Assembly: GCA_037074765.1 (NCBI GenBank)
Contig: JBAMDO010000165.1
Span: forward strand, 62,001-126,000
Direction: 5' to 3'
DNA length: 64,000 nucleotides
DNA from: Mansonella perstans
Taxonomy: Eukaryota; Nematoda; Chromadorea; Rhabditida; Onchocercidae
This document shows, in pieces, positions 21,601 to 33,900 of this stretch. A program made the position numbers and the translations under genes. The notes beneath the pieces were generated by a model that saw only the letters and a program-made list of their open reading frames with translations, did not search any database and had not been told where the DNA came from. The number at the start of each line of letters is the position of its first letter. Position 1 is the stretch's first letter.

Positions 21601-21717
21601 TCTATCACTTACCATAGTATTTTAATTATTATAAGTGTTATCATGCTATTACTGCAATTTTTGCTACGTAATCTTGTTGAAAAAATGTTTGCTCGTATGA
21701 ATTATATTTTAAAATGA
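18627..21717 (+). CDS. Four-transmembrane protein of unknown function, 162 residues
   Basis: Three exons join in phase: 18627-18748, 19737-19902 and 21517-21717. Exon 1 ends with AG and exon 2 begins with T, making a Ser codon; exon 2 ends on a whole codon. Introns are GT-AG with TTTACAG and TTTCAG acceptors. After a short polar, acidic N-terminus (SSHSNEDDDG) there are four hydrophobic segments at about residues 12-38, 48-74, 91-116 and 128-147. Between segments 2 and 3 lies a polar loop with LLRVWERLFGTVCEAF, and the C-terminus is basic (RNLVEKMFARMNYILK). The topology recalls small tetraspan proteins such as MARVEL or claudin-like families, but I see no diagnostic motif and assign no family. 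A polyadenylation signal follows 61 bp after the stop. Splicing and frame are well supported; the exact start is less certain. Confidence 0.8.
18749..19736 (+). other. Intron 1 of the four-TM gene
   Basis: About 1 kb from GTTAGT to TTTACAG. The 5' part repeats TTAGTTTAGCCTTATCATC-like phrases (18770-18870) and is followed by the minisatellite at 18960-19230. No exon seen. Confidence 0.7.
18960..19230. repeat. Minisatellite with core GTGTGTCAGAAATTTCCAA
   Basis: Irregular repeats of a phrase with core GTGTGTCAGAAATTTCCAA, interleaved with AGAAAAAAAATCCCGTGTGT and ATGTTTTAGAA-like segments. I count at least six recognisable copies of the CAGAAATTTCCA core or close variants. Copies vary in spacing and sequence. 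It sits entirely in an intron. Confidence 0.75.
19903..21516 (+). other. Intron 2 of the four-TM gene
   Basis: About 1.6 kb from GTAGGT to TTTCAG. It has a GAGAGAGA-rich purine patch near 20290-20330 and a run of short AATAAGCAATCATTTACTT-like phrases at about 21235-21330. No exon seen. Confidence 0.65.
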
Positions 21718-21777
21718 AAGTGTTTTTTATTTTTTCAAGCACTGCTTTGTCTTTTTCTTTTTGTTTTTTTTTTAAAG

Positions 21778-21783
21778 AATAAA
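21778..21783 (+). terminator. Polyadenylation signal AATAAA of the four-TM gene
   Basis: Canonical AATAAA about 61 bp after the stop codon and just after a T-rich stretch, the usual position for a nematode 3' end. Confidence 0.6.
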
Positions 21784-23780
21784 TGATACGAATATAATAA
21801 ATCAAGTACAGTATACAGTATACAATGTGCATATACTGTAAGTGGAATACGGTGCAAAAATAGTCTATTTTAATACGGTATAAAACACAACAATTCTTTT
21901 AATAATGTTTTAATAATAATATTTTGATTTTAATAATAATAATGTGTTTTAATAATGATACTTTGGATGTCTGTATTTGAATTTTTATATTTTCTTTTTG
22001 AAAAAAAACCAAAATCTGAAAAATTTGAGAAATTTTTATCTGTTCTTTCTTTAATCCCTGTGAAGGAATTTATGATAAATTTAAATTATAATTTCGATTT
22101 TCATTTTGATGAAAAATGAATTCTCCAACAAAAAAAAAGGAAAGATAGCATTTTACTTCCCATTTTTAATATGTGTCATTTAAAAACTGTATTTCAAAAA
22201 GACAGAATTCATCTTTTTTATTTTTTATTCGGCTTTTTTTTCTTAATGTATTTCGACTGTGGAAAAAGGAAAAAAGGAAATGAGATAAATATTTTATCAA
22301 AAAACTTTCACTTGCATTTGCAAATCTTAACTTTGTAAATTTTATGATAAATTTATTTTCAAAAAGAAAAAAAGATACTGAAAAAAGTTAAAGATATGTT
22401 TAACATTAAATCAAGAATTATTACTTTATGATATAAAAAAAAAGGAAACTAAGGATTGTATATATAAATAGAGCAAAGAATAAAGATAGAAAATTTTAGT
22501 CAATCAGTTAATAAAAATAAAATTGAGAGAAGACTTTTATTGCTAATAAAATTACCCAATAAAAAAAAAAAGAAAGAAAAACATATGCATGCAGAATTTT
22601 CATAACAATTTTAAATTTACTTCTAAAAATTTTCAATTACATTTGTTTTTGAATATCTATTCTGCATAAATTTAAATTATTTATTTTATCTAAGACGAAG
22701 ACCAACATATTTTTAAATTGCGTTTCTTATTTCATCTTGAAATTGACCAAACAGTCATATTTTTCGTTTTCCTTCACATTTTATAAACTTATTATCGTTT
22801 CATTAATTCGAAAAACAATTTGTAATCAATTTGTGACATTTCATTGTACACGATGAAATTCAACAATTACTATCAAGGTTTTGCTAAGGTTATAATTTAA
22901 AATTTATTCATAATACTATAAAATGTATATTATTATTGCAATCATTCATTTTACAAATGGAAAAAATTTATCGATAATTGTTATTCAGGATGTTGTTCAG
23001 GTAATTAGTTCATCGTCCAAATTCATTAAAACATAACATTTTATCCAACTGAAAATAAGCGGAATCCAGAACCTGGATTGAAAACTTGCGTTTACCTTGA
23101 CTGAGACGACAATATTTCATACCGTTTCAAAAAGATTTCATAGCGCGAAACTGATTTCATATATTAAAATATGGTTTGTACCGATTGGTCTAATCGGTTA
23201 GTGACGTGTTTGTTAACATGTTATGGAATGGAGACAGTGTGTTATTTGTGGAGGATGCGGTGATTGATAGGATTTGAAAATTTAATGATCAGAGATTGAG
23301 AAGGTAGAGGATAGAATGTATGACTTTAGTAGCACCAGAGAAAGATGTTATTTAGTGCTAGCAATATATTTTCTTTTATTTTATGCGCCAAGAAGATGAA
23401 TTCGAATATGGAGGTGTCTTGAATGATAATGGTTAGAAGATATATAAAGATTGTAAAAGAGGAATAGATTGTTAGAGAGTATTTAAGTTTGACATTGAGA
23501 GATAGAGGAAATAAATAGAGATAAGAAGATTTGATAGAATTTTATACATATTTGTAAAATCCAATTAGATTAATTTCAGTTTTTGAGTTAATTTTTTAAG
23601 CTTAATTAATTAAACGAAATTTTAAATGAATTTTAAAATATTCATTAATTAATATAGATTTGAATGCCCAAAAATTGACCGTAATTTTTTTTTTTTTTTT
23701 TTTTTTTTTGTAATATTATTCAATTAATTAATGCTAAAACATTTATTTTGAACTGATCATTTGTAATTATTAATAGGAAA
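21784..23780. other. Intergenic region upstream of PSMD5
   Basis: Mostly AT-rich with no gene. From about 23210 to 23530 the plus strand is notably purine-rich (GGAGACAG, GAGAAGGTAGAGGATAG) and less AT-rich, which may reflect promoter-proximal sequence. A run of about 18 T lies near 23692-23709. Confidence 0.5.
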
Positions 23781-23784
23781 TAAA

Positions 23785-23795
23785 TTACAGACAAA
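23785..23795 (+). promoter_or_regulatory. Candidate spliced-leader acceptor of PSMD5
   Basis: ATTACAG ends at 23790, five bases before the ATG at 23796. This very short leader is typical of trans-spliced nematode mRNAs. Confidence 0.5.
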
Positions 23796-26700
23796 ATGCG
23801 AGATAATAACGTTGATAGCACAGCCGAATCATCAACACCGGCAAATGACACAACGTATGACATCGATACATTTTACAACATGAAACAGCGTTTGTTGGCA
23901 GAACATACAGAAATGAAAGCTATCGAAATTCTTCATAAGCTACTTTCGAATAATATGGAAAACATTGACTGGTATGTGATATTGACTTTTTTTTTTTGAA
24001 TAGAATACGGTGAGAATTTTTTTTTTAAATAAAATTTTCATGGAAATTTAAGTTTTTTTTTTTCACAATATTTTAACCTTTTGTAAGGTTGAAAATTTAT
24101 ATTAATTGATATGAATAAATTATGGAATTTTGCTCTGATATTATAGTTATTCAAAAAAATATTTTACATATCATTTTAAATACAGAAGAAGAATTGCTAA
24201 AATTATTATAGATATCTGTACTACTTTGCTAATCATTACAGTTAAGCGAAGAAAAATGATACTAATCATTACAAATATCGGAATAATTGTAGAATGTTTC
24301 ACTGATTATTATGGTTACTCAATCAATTCCTTTGATTCTCATGATGAATGTGTAAAAAAAGTGCCTTGCTGTGTAACTTGATGTTAATATAATATTTTGC
24401 AATTTTAAAATGTTTAATTTTCAGGGATGCATTCTCGGATTTGAAGGATTTAATCATTTGTATTCTTGATACTATTGGTATAGTTTCTTTAACTGAGAAG
24501 CATCAAATCTTAGTTTTGAATGGAATAAATAATAGCCATCCAAGAGTTGTCGATACGCTTGCCGATTATTATATACACCATATCGATGAAGTCTATGAAA
24601 TGCTTGCCAATTCACATATTGCTGTTACAATCGCATTTGCGCGACGAATTTGTGATTCCGATTGTGCTGGATCGATCGCTATTGTATGTTTACATTTGCT
24701 GTTTTTTTCTTTCAAACAAAACTTGGTGAAAATTTTTTTGAAACCTCATATGTGGATTGTGGAAACATCAACTGCATATTATAAGACTTATGCAAACTTT
24801 CCTTTTCTCAAACTTTCCAGAATTCGTAGAATTTTATTCAATATTTTTATCCCATAATTTATTAGTCAGAGAATACAAGCGGGAAAAAATAGACTTTGGA
24901 GGTCATAGACTCATTTCAAGGCTGTTCAATGCATGTTTGTCTTTTAGTACTTTGTTGTTGATGGCCTGATGATTCCTTTATGCCAAGCACAATTTTGCTT
25001 ATAACAGGACATCCTAACTCAATTTATACTCATTACTTTAGTGATATTCGAATTATTATGTGTTCAAAATATTTAAAGCCGTTGTGAAACTTCACCATAA
25101 TTATATTTACATCATTTTGGAGACTGCTGCACGTGGGCTTTAAATAAGAGCCTTACGATGTCAGTTGTGGAACTAATCAGTTTGATTCAGTATACTTGTT
25201 AGTTCGTTACAGATGCACCACTATAGACCTCTGCAAAACTCTTTTCAGCTATTGACACGCTTTGCTTCACTGAAATTGGTACAAGATGAACTACTGAATC
25301 AGCTAAATTCAAATTCTGCTGAAGTTCGGTTTCGAATACATCAGGTTCATTCTTTTTGCAGCGTTGGAATATTATATATTAGAAAAATTGAAAAAATTCT
25401 GTTAGGTGACTTCCATTGATTCACTTTAGAATCACTTCTGAAGCGTGGCAAGTTGAATAATTCTCTATTCTGTTAGCAAAAGTTATTTCTGTAATCATAA
25501 TTTGAATGAGCAGATTATACAGAAATAGCTGACAGTTTCAATGTTTATGAGACTCAATTTTGTTTCATTATTTTATATTATAAGAAACATAAATGGTGCA
25601 GGATGCGATATCAGTTCGATTGTTGAACTATGAAAGCATACATTAAAGTATATTATGAGCTTTTCGTTCTTAAGATTTTTAAGATTTTATTTCCACTTCT
25701 GTTCACTCGTTCATTTAGGTAACAACTTTGGTAATGAAAGAAAAGGATGATTTGCATGAAATCAGAGATTTGATTAGTCGATTAGCGGAAGAACTTGGAT
25801 CTACTGATATCTTAATTCAAATCAATGCTGTGGAAATGTTTGCTGATGGTGTTTCTCAGTTAGTTTTTTGTCAGTTTCGAAGAAGCGTTAATTTATGTGA
25901 ACAAAAAGCATCAGCTCTGTCTTGCTGACTTTACTGCCAATGATTAAAAAATTCCTTATCTTCGTGGTTACCAATTTAAATGGTCTACTACGTCTCATGA
26001 TAGATAAAACTTGCATTTGTGGTAAGGCATGATTTTGGCAAGAGCATCCTTTGTAATTACTGATGTGTAGAATTTCATGGTATTTTTACCTCACATACCT
26101 CACTGAAAAAGGACAGGTCAGTAAGCTCAGTTTCTTAAATTTTCTATCCAATACGGAAGTTTTGGGTCCGAAAAACAATGTTTGCGCTACTTGCTTTTAA
26201 TTTCCAGCCTATATAATTTGAGCGACCTTTTTCGTTAGCATATCGTCAACTTGAAATATTCTTATTTTAAGCCTGCTCAATGAGATATGTGAGTTGAAAA
26301 TATCTCAAAAAAAAGAGATAAAAATATTCCTGAATCTTTTCCTTTAGAAAGGCATCAACTACAAAATATTTGCTATCGAAAGGAATCGTTGATCATCTCA
26401 ACAGATTATTTGTTCAATGCACGGAGCAGCCAGATGCAGGTTTTCTCTATCCTGGTATGCGCGATTCGTTTTGATACATCTGTGTTTTTGATACACACGA
26501 TTAGGATTATTTTCTACCCATGATTTGTCAAGTTTAAAATTTCAGTGTTATGATATAAATTGTTAAAAGAGTATTCAATATGAGAAATTATCCTAACTGT
26601 AGTTATTCTTTTTGTGTAATTCTTACTTGGTTGTCTTTTTTGCAGCTCTTATCAAGTTTTTTGGACATTTTTCTGTTGCAAATGTGGAGTGTTTGTCTCG

Positions 26701-28355
26701 ATTTCCCAAATTTCTGGATTCATTATTTGATTTAATTTATCACTTTGACCGATTGGACGCTTCATTACGTCTTCTTGCTTTTGACACGCTTGCTACTGTG
26801 GGATCAACCGATCGTTCAAAGAAATTTCTGGATGGACAGCATAATAACTGTAGTAAATTTCTGTTGATTTCTCGCTTGGTTTTGAACTTGAAGACTTAGG
26901 GATGTAGATGCACATTTATTTTTTTGTTTTTTCTCATTTTTACGAAACTACTGTTTTTCATTAAAATTAAAGGACGAAATTTTGTCTTAACATAAATTAA
27001 AAGTTGACTGTTTGGAACATATTACATTTTTGAATTGTCGTCGTAAATGTTCCGTTTTTAGCGCAATGCGATATGAGGAGAGCAATGAATGCATTTGGTG
27101 TGGCTCTTGCGAGTGGACCACTAGAGTTGCGAGTACGACATATCAATGCTTTATCACTGTTGTTTGAGACTAAAGATGAGTTTGAGGTAATGATACATTT
27201 ATTTATCGATATTCAATGATCTAGATTCTAGTACTGAATTTTTCTTTTTTCGAATTCAGTATTTCATGATTTACATTTTTCTCTTAGACCTAGATGATGA
27301 CTATCATAATCATTTCTTTGTTTAGGAAAGTGTAAATGAAATAATTTGGTCTCTTTATTGTTTCAACATATATGTTAAGAAATTCAATGAGTCTTAAGGA
27401 TTCTCAAATTATTTCTTTATCGATTATTAATATCGTTATTGAATTTTATCTTACGATTTTATTCAACATTTTTGAAGATTTTTTGTGCTTTATTTAACCA
27501 CAGTTATTAATATAATGTTTGATTAGAAGATTCAAAAGATTATGTCCAAATTTAAATTCAAAAATTTAGAATGAAAACCTTTCAGTTTTCAGCAATCCAA
27601 ACGAATTATCTATATTTGCAGGATCCGGACGCAGATGCGATCGCACAGAAGTGGTTTAACTGGCTTGGTGAGGCGTTTCCATCGGTTGTAGTTTCTTATA
27701 TGAACAAACCGTTTAATGATATTCGAATATCATCGTTACGATTACTTCTGACACTTTTCGATCATAAGTGGGCAATTCGCATATTTTGCTTAGCTGCCGG
27801 GTTTGTGTTTTACCAACTTTAAATGGATATGCGGATTGATCATGGTTCTTAAGGACCAGGGTTCCGTGAATTGATATCTGTTTTTTTACGAAAGTACTAT
27901 ACAATAGTATTGTCGCTTTTTAATAAAATCCATTATACCCAGAATATGTTGATAATATTGGATCATCTTATTTAAACCAAAATTATCTTACTAGAGTTAA
28001 TAAAAATTTCATCTTTGATCAGCCAAACATCTTAAATTTGCTAAAAGTTTCTAATAACATTCGAGAATCTCGTTTTATGAAAAATTCCGAATTCTGAGTA
28101 TGGATGACCTTAGAAATGTAAATCTTCTAGTTGTATTTTATAGCGGCATATTTTAGCTTCATGGTATCTATCTTAAATCGAAATACTGAAACGAATGCCG
28201 AGGGTAAGCAATGTAAATATGATGCCATTTGCAAACTTGTCGATAGCGCGGATTCAGCGATTTCACCGGAAGACATGATTAGGCTAAAAATGTATCGTCG
28301 TGAGGGAGCATTTTATGTTGAAAGAATTCCACAAGTTGATATGGAAAATGATTAA
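23796..28355 (+). CDS. PSMD5: 26S proteasome non-ATPase regulatory subunit 5 (base assembly chaperone, PSMD5/S5b)
   Basis: Nine exons join in phase: 23796-23971, 24425-24683, 25249-25344, 25719-25858, 26348-26454, 26646-26852, 27062-27186, 27622-27800 and 28157-28355. They encode 495 residues, close to the human protein of about 504. All introns are GT-AG. Family signatures include LIKFFGHFSVANVE (human VKFFGNLAV), FDTLATVGSTDRSKKFL, LASGPLELRVRHINALSLLF, PFNDIRISSLRLL and the C-terminal RLKMYRREGAFYVERIPQV (human LRLRTYLSEGPYYVKPV). The family is built of ARM/HEAT-like helical repeats and chaperones assembly of the proteasome base ATPase ring through its Rpt subunits in cytosol and nucleus, then leaves the mature 26S particle. 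Exon 3 has a second in-frame acceptor at 25213 that would add 12 residues; 25249 has the stronger TTTTCAG. Identity and exon phases are well supported. Confidence 0.92.
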
Positions 28356-30920
28356 TTTAAAAAATCGCATACTTCCTTTTTTTCTAGCAGAATTGCAATA
28401 TAATTAGTAGTAGCTTTATCGTTTATGTTTTTTTTGCTGTTATTTTTGAATGTAAATTACTATTAGCCTTTGTTACAAAATATTTTTTAATATATTATTT
28501 CAACTAACTTCAATTTCATTTCTGCCTTTTGATAATGCTGAATGTTGTATTTACATTACAACTTAAAGCATTCCAGCAATTTTTTTCTTTATGCAGTGAT
28601 GCTCAATAATAATATATATTATCCTTATTTAAACTCTCTTAAATCATCTTTGTGCAGTGATTCCGGAGCATCCTAGAAACATAGCACTCATGAAAAACAT
28701 CTCCTTGATTTCAAAAATCCCTTGAAGTTTTCAGGTTGCTTTTGGAAATTTACAAGGTGATTTATATTATTCGTACTTCTCAATATTGTTAGGAGAGATC
28801 TTGATAATCGAAAAAAATTTGTTTTCTGTGCACTTGATTTTTTTTCCAAACATCTACTTTGTACTTTTATTCATTTTTATTTGTCATGTCAGGAAAAGCT
28901 GAAACAAAGATTATTATTATTATTACTTTTATTATTATTATTATTGTTATTATTATTATTATTATTATAAATTATTTCCAAACCGTTCTATTTGTTCCAT
29001 GCTTCGAAATGACAAAGAATACTTTTCTTGTCAGTCTATGATTATCGTTTAAAAAAAAGAAAAAATCTACGTCCTCTGATTTTCGAACAGTCTGGCAATG
29101 GAATAGGAAACAGACTGGAATGATTTGAAACATAGAAACTTTTACTCTAATTATGGAGCTGTTTTTTTTCCTATCAGCTAACAATAAGAAGGCTGTAAAT
29201 CGCAGGGATATGTTGTTATTAATTTTTCTTTGAATAACATATCTTTCAGATGATGATAATTTTGAATTATTCTGAAGATTTTGTAGAACAAAGAGCGAAC
29301 TGAAGTTAATTATTGTCTTTCCGAATGACAGCAAAATTTTCTAGCATCATTAAAAATGACCTATACAATAAACTGGAAGGATTACGGTAAGTTCAATTTT
29401 ATTCTCTTAATTACTAATCGATACTGTTAGATGGAATGTTAACAAATAATTAATGATAGCTTGTAGCTATTTTCATTGTATTTAGTAATATTTAGCAAAA
29501 GTTTATTTTATAAATAAAATGAAAAGGGATGGGGATTTAGTGTGTGTATAATTTCTGTTGCTTCGAAAATATTTTTCTGTTTATTCTTGGCCAATAATCA
29601 TTGTTGGATGAAAAGCCAACAAATAATTAATGATGATGCGATAATAGTATAGTGATGATGATGGTAATGCGATGGTAATGAGGAATGATTGGTAAGTGTA
29701 GTGATGATGGTGATTAGTGATGGTAGTGGTAATTGATTTGCAACATCAATAATCTGTATTAGGTATACAATTATGATGGTGAAATAGAAAATTGTAAGAG
29801 GGTAGAGAGGGTATTTATTTGTTTGAGTAGAGAGAGTAATTGAATGGGTGAATGATACACTCTGTTGTGTTGTTTAGTGTGCAGAAATATAAAAGAAAAC
29901 GGCAATCAGTCACCAATAATTCTCTTATTTGTTCAGCAATAAGAGGAGAAGGAAGAGGAGAAAAGGAGGATTAATTGTTAAAAGAGAGTGGAAGTTAGTA
30001 GTGAAGAGAAAAGGAGCATTATTGAAATGTAGATGTAAATGTAAATATGTCTCGAACTCTCCTATATTTTTCAGTTCTATTCTATCGTATTGATTTGCTA
30101 GGCATTTGTTTGTTGTGTATGCTCGGTGATCATTTGGTGTGTTGTTTACTTACCATGCAGTTAACGAGCAGAAATATATATATATATATATACGAGTAGT
30201 TGTCATATATATACGGGTAGTTGTCGTTTCGCGTTTTATTAAATTATCGCTGCAGTAATAGCAGTATCATCAGCAACAACAGTTGTTTTGTGACAATGAC
30301 TATTTTCATTATCCTCAACATCACTAATTCAATTATTTCATTTAAAAGTTTTTTGTTTAAAATATTTTTGATGAAATTTAATGAGTATTATGAATAAGTG
30401 GATATTGAAGGGGAGATAATATTGAAAACAAGAATTTTGAATGATGATGATAATATCTAATGGATCATTTAAGGCGGATGGTGAAGTTTAAATTAAAAAC
30501 TTTTTGTTAGTAGTATTATTCAGATCATTGGGATGAGATTTTATCATTATTAAATTTATTATATAAAGAAGAAGTTGAGATAGCGATTAACTGAAGCGTT
30601 AAGAGATTATCAGAAGTGGATTTTTGATGTTTTATAGCTTTACAAAGATACGTTGTATATGTCGAAGAATATGAAAATGGCAATTGATAAGTCAGACTTG
30701 TTGACAATTAATCATTAGTGCATAATGAATCATTTTCTGAAAACTGATGCTACATTTTATGTTTTCATTTTTATGGAGCTAAACGGAGAAACTCTTTATT
30801 TAGTGATTGTTAATTAATCATCCATTACGTCCGACATTACTCTCCTTCAATGTTATGATGCCTCCGGGTTCTTTTTTTTCTCAAATTTTTACTAGCCACA
30901 TTTTATGATTGTATTTGAAT
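28356..30920. other. Intergenic region between PSMD5 and the MADF gene
   Basis: About 2.6 kb without a supportable gene. It holds an ATT array (28911-28972), a degenerate GATGATGGTAATG-rich stretch (about 29635-29740), a purine-rich AAGAGGAGAAGG stretch (about 29938-29990) and TA runs near 30176-30215, where TACGAGTAGTTGTCATATA recurs as TACGGGTAGTTGTC. No clear AATAAA closely follows the PSMD5 stop. Confidence 0.5.
28911..28972. repeat. (ATT)n microsatellite
   Basis: ATT trinucleotides with a few ACTTTT and GTT interruptions. Confidence 0.9.
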
Positions 30921-30946
30921 TTCAGTGTTGTGAAATAAGAACAGTG
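30920..30946 (+). promoter_or_regulatory. Candidate spliced-leader or splice acceptor of the MADF gene
   Basis: TTTCAG ends at 30925, 21 bases before the ATG at 30947. The frame is also open upstream of the acceptor, but that part looks non-coding (MIVFEFQCCEIRTV). Confidence 0.45.
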
Positions 30947-33900
30947 ATGAGCGATATTAATGGTACTAATATGGTAGGATCGAGAGAAATTAAACAAGAG
31001 GAGATGGAAGAGAAATCGAAGACAGAAAAAAGATTAACGTTGAAAAGAGCGATTGATGAAGTTGCCGGACAAATTAATTGTGACGAACAGCTTAAACGTT
31101 ATCATTTTTTTTAATAAAATTACAAGTAAAATATTGTCAAATCACAATTTCTCTTTTTTTGCTAAATTTTTTATTAATTACAAGAAAAGTATTGTAGGTA
31201 TGAATTAATTATAGTTAAACGTGTGCTTTGTTTCTAGGTTGTAAAATAAAAGTTGAAGATGGTAATGAAGAAGATCTATCCGATATCTGTGCCAATGGTA
31301 TGCTCTTCACTATTGAACCGTCTACAAGTCATTCTGTAACAGTGAACTGCGAGGTATGGAATACATAAAGTTTGTTTAAATATATGTTTATTTACATAAT
31401 TCGCTTATTCATTTAATTTTGTATTTTGAACGGAATACTTTAAGAGAATTTTATAAGCAATTTTTATCAAGTAATAGCCATCTTATTACTCTGAGAGTAT
31501 ACTGTACTGATTGGTTGAATTTTCTAAAGTGCTTTTTTTTTTTTTTTTTTTTGTGAAATGACCAAATTGATGATGATGCTAGGTAGAGATTGTCGTGAAA
31601 ATTTATGTTACCTTGTTTAGAAAAAGATTGATGATGATGTTTTTATTGCCTGACACAGAAGCGCAATGTTGGTAAAAGTTTATTGATGACAGCAAATAGT
31701 ATTATTAGCGAATACAGAGAATAAAAATACAGTGACAGATGAGTTTTTTATAGATGAAAAGAGAAAATTTCTGGAATTAAACCCTATGAATAGAAATGGT
31801 AGAGGGCGTTGAACTCGTAGAAAACTGAATGTAAACAGATTGGACTAAATGAATTAATGATGTTAGAATTCCTTATTGTTTATATAGGGAATGCATAAAG
31901 AGATTTTCTTTTTCAACAATTAGCCATAGAAGATCTTAATAAAATGACGACATTGTCATAGCTGCAATGGAAATTTACATAAAAGACTGCCATTTTTGTA
32001 GTGAAGAAATTGCACCTAAACTGTTTGCCAGATTTAAGCAAATCAAACAAAAGACACAATTAGACGATTTAGATAGCTGACCCATAATTTAAAAATTAAA
32101 TAGCTGACTCATGATTTTAGGCTTGGGAAAGCTCTTATTATTCTAATGGAATGATAGTAAATGCAAAACAATTATGACTTACACCAAATAATTTCATGAT
32201 ACAATTATTTCAATTTTCCCGACAAAGATATACATCCAGCTTTATTCCAATAATTCATTAAATGCTTAACACAAATACACAATATGTTTGTTTCTTTGTT
32301 TGTTTCTTGTTTGTTTCTTTTTTGTTTCCTTTTTGTTTCTTCTTTGTTTCTTCTTTGTTTCTTTCTTGTTTCTCTCTTGTTTCTTCTGTGTTTCTTGTTT
32401 GTTTGTTTGTTCATAATATAATTAAATAAGCAAGAAATTATTTGTATTACATTGGAAGAATATAATACAGCGAATGTATTACATTGGTAGAAAGTAATAT
32501 TTTCAGAATGGGACCATTTTAACGGAATTTGGTGAGAAGATTTCAGCACCAACCAAGTCAACTAATCTGCGACATGTGCTTGTTTTCAAAGGTTCTTTTA
32601 GTTTTCTTATTGCAGTGTTATTTTATGAATTTTATAAACTTTTGTTTGGCTTTATTATGTAATGATCAGCTATTTGTATTTCTCCCTTGTTAAGAAATAG
32701 TTGTAATTTTAAATTTTAACTTTAAATGTTTTAATCAGTTTTTGCAGGTCCTGAAATGGAATGTTTCATAAATTTAGTTCGACATAATGAGATACTTTGG
32801 GATGGTAGCTTTGAGGAATATCACACGCGAACCAACAAAAAGAAGCAAGCCTGGGAGAGCATTGCTGCAGAGATGTCAAATGATTTGAAACAAGTTGATG
32901 GTATTGAATTTTGATTTCATTTAAATGACGTGGAATTTCAACAGATGTTAGTAATAATATGCTGTCCCTTATTTTCTTTTTATTCAATTCCGACTGCTTC
33001 TTCATTTTAGCCTTGTCCGAAAAGCTGTCCAGTTTCACCTATTTTTATGGTTGTCTCTTTTTTTTGTCATACATATTGTTCGAATCGAATGCTAATATCG
33101 AATCATTAGTGTTTGATGTTTGGTCTCATTTTTAAGATTTGATCTCATAATTTTGATCGTGGTTTTAAGATTTGCAAGAATGAATTTATATGGATGTAAT
33201 TCTAGAGAACTATGGCTCTGCAAAGTTTTTCTGTATTTATTTTCCAATAATGCATGTTATAGAGGAAACTTGCCGGAAAATATGGCTTCAACTGCGACGA
33301 TCCTATGCCAATGAGAAACGACAGCAAAAGCAGAATAGTGGTACACGAACAACACGAAATTGTAAATATCGACGATATTTTGATGCAATGAAATTTCTTG
33401 ATGGTGTCATGGAAGAGGAGTTTGCTCGGTATGTTTGCATATCATTGTTTAAAGCAGTACGTTTTGTAGATATTTAAAAATTTTGACTTCTTTAAATAAA
33501 TGTTTTGTTAGAATCCGAGAAATAATTATAGCGCAGCTTCATGATGAAACGTTGGATATAATGCGCATTTTCTGTTGAGGATGTTTTGAATCTTGTAATA
33601 TTTTTCACTTTTCTTTATAAACAAATTTTAGGAAGAATACTGTTCTTATAATGGTATTTTGTTTTATGCAATTGGAAAAAAGATTTATTATGGGTAAAAA
33701 AGATTTCAACTTGAGTTTGTCGTTATATCTGAAAAAAAAAACAGATATGGAATCTTTACTGTAATTGTTATGCGTTTTCAAATATATGTATTTTCTTTGT
33801 TTTCAGTGACAGTTTTTTCATATCAGAGCCAGAAGGTGGAAAATCTTGTAGTAATAGTCCTGCTCCAGATCCGGGGGTTTCCAGAAAGGACATTATTGAC

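Noticed and set aside
32205..32561. Minus-strand 118-codon frame rich in Lys, Arg, Glu and Thr
   Set aside because: It translates the GTTTC low-complexity repeat inside the MADF intron and overlaps a real plus-strand exon.
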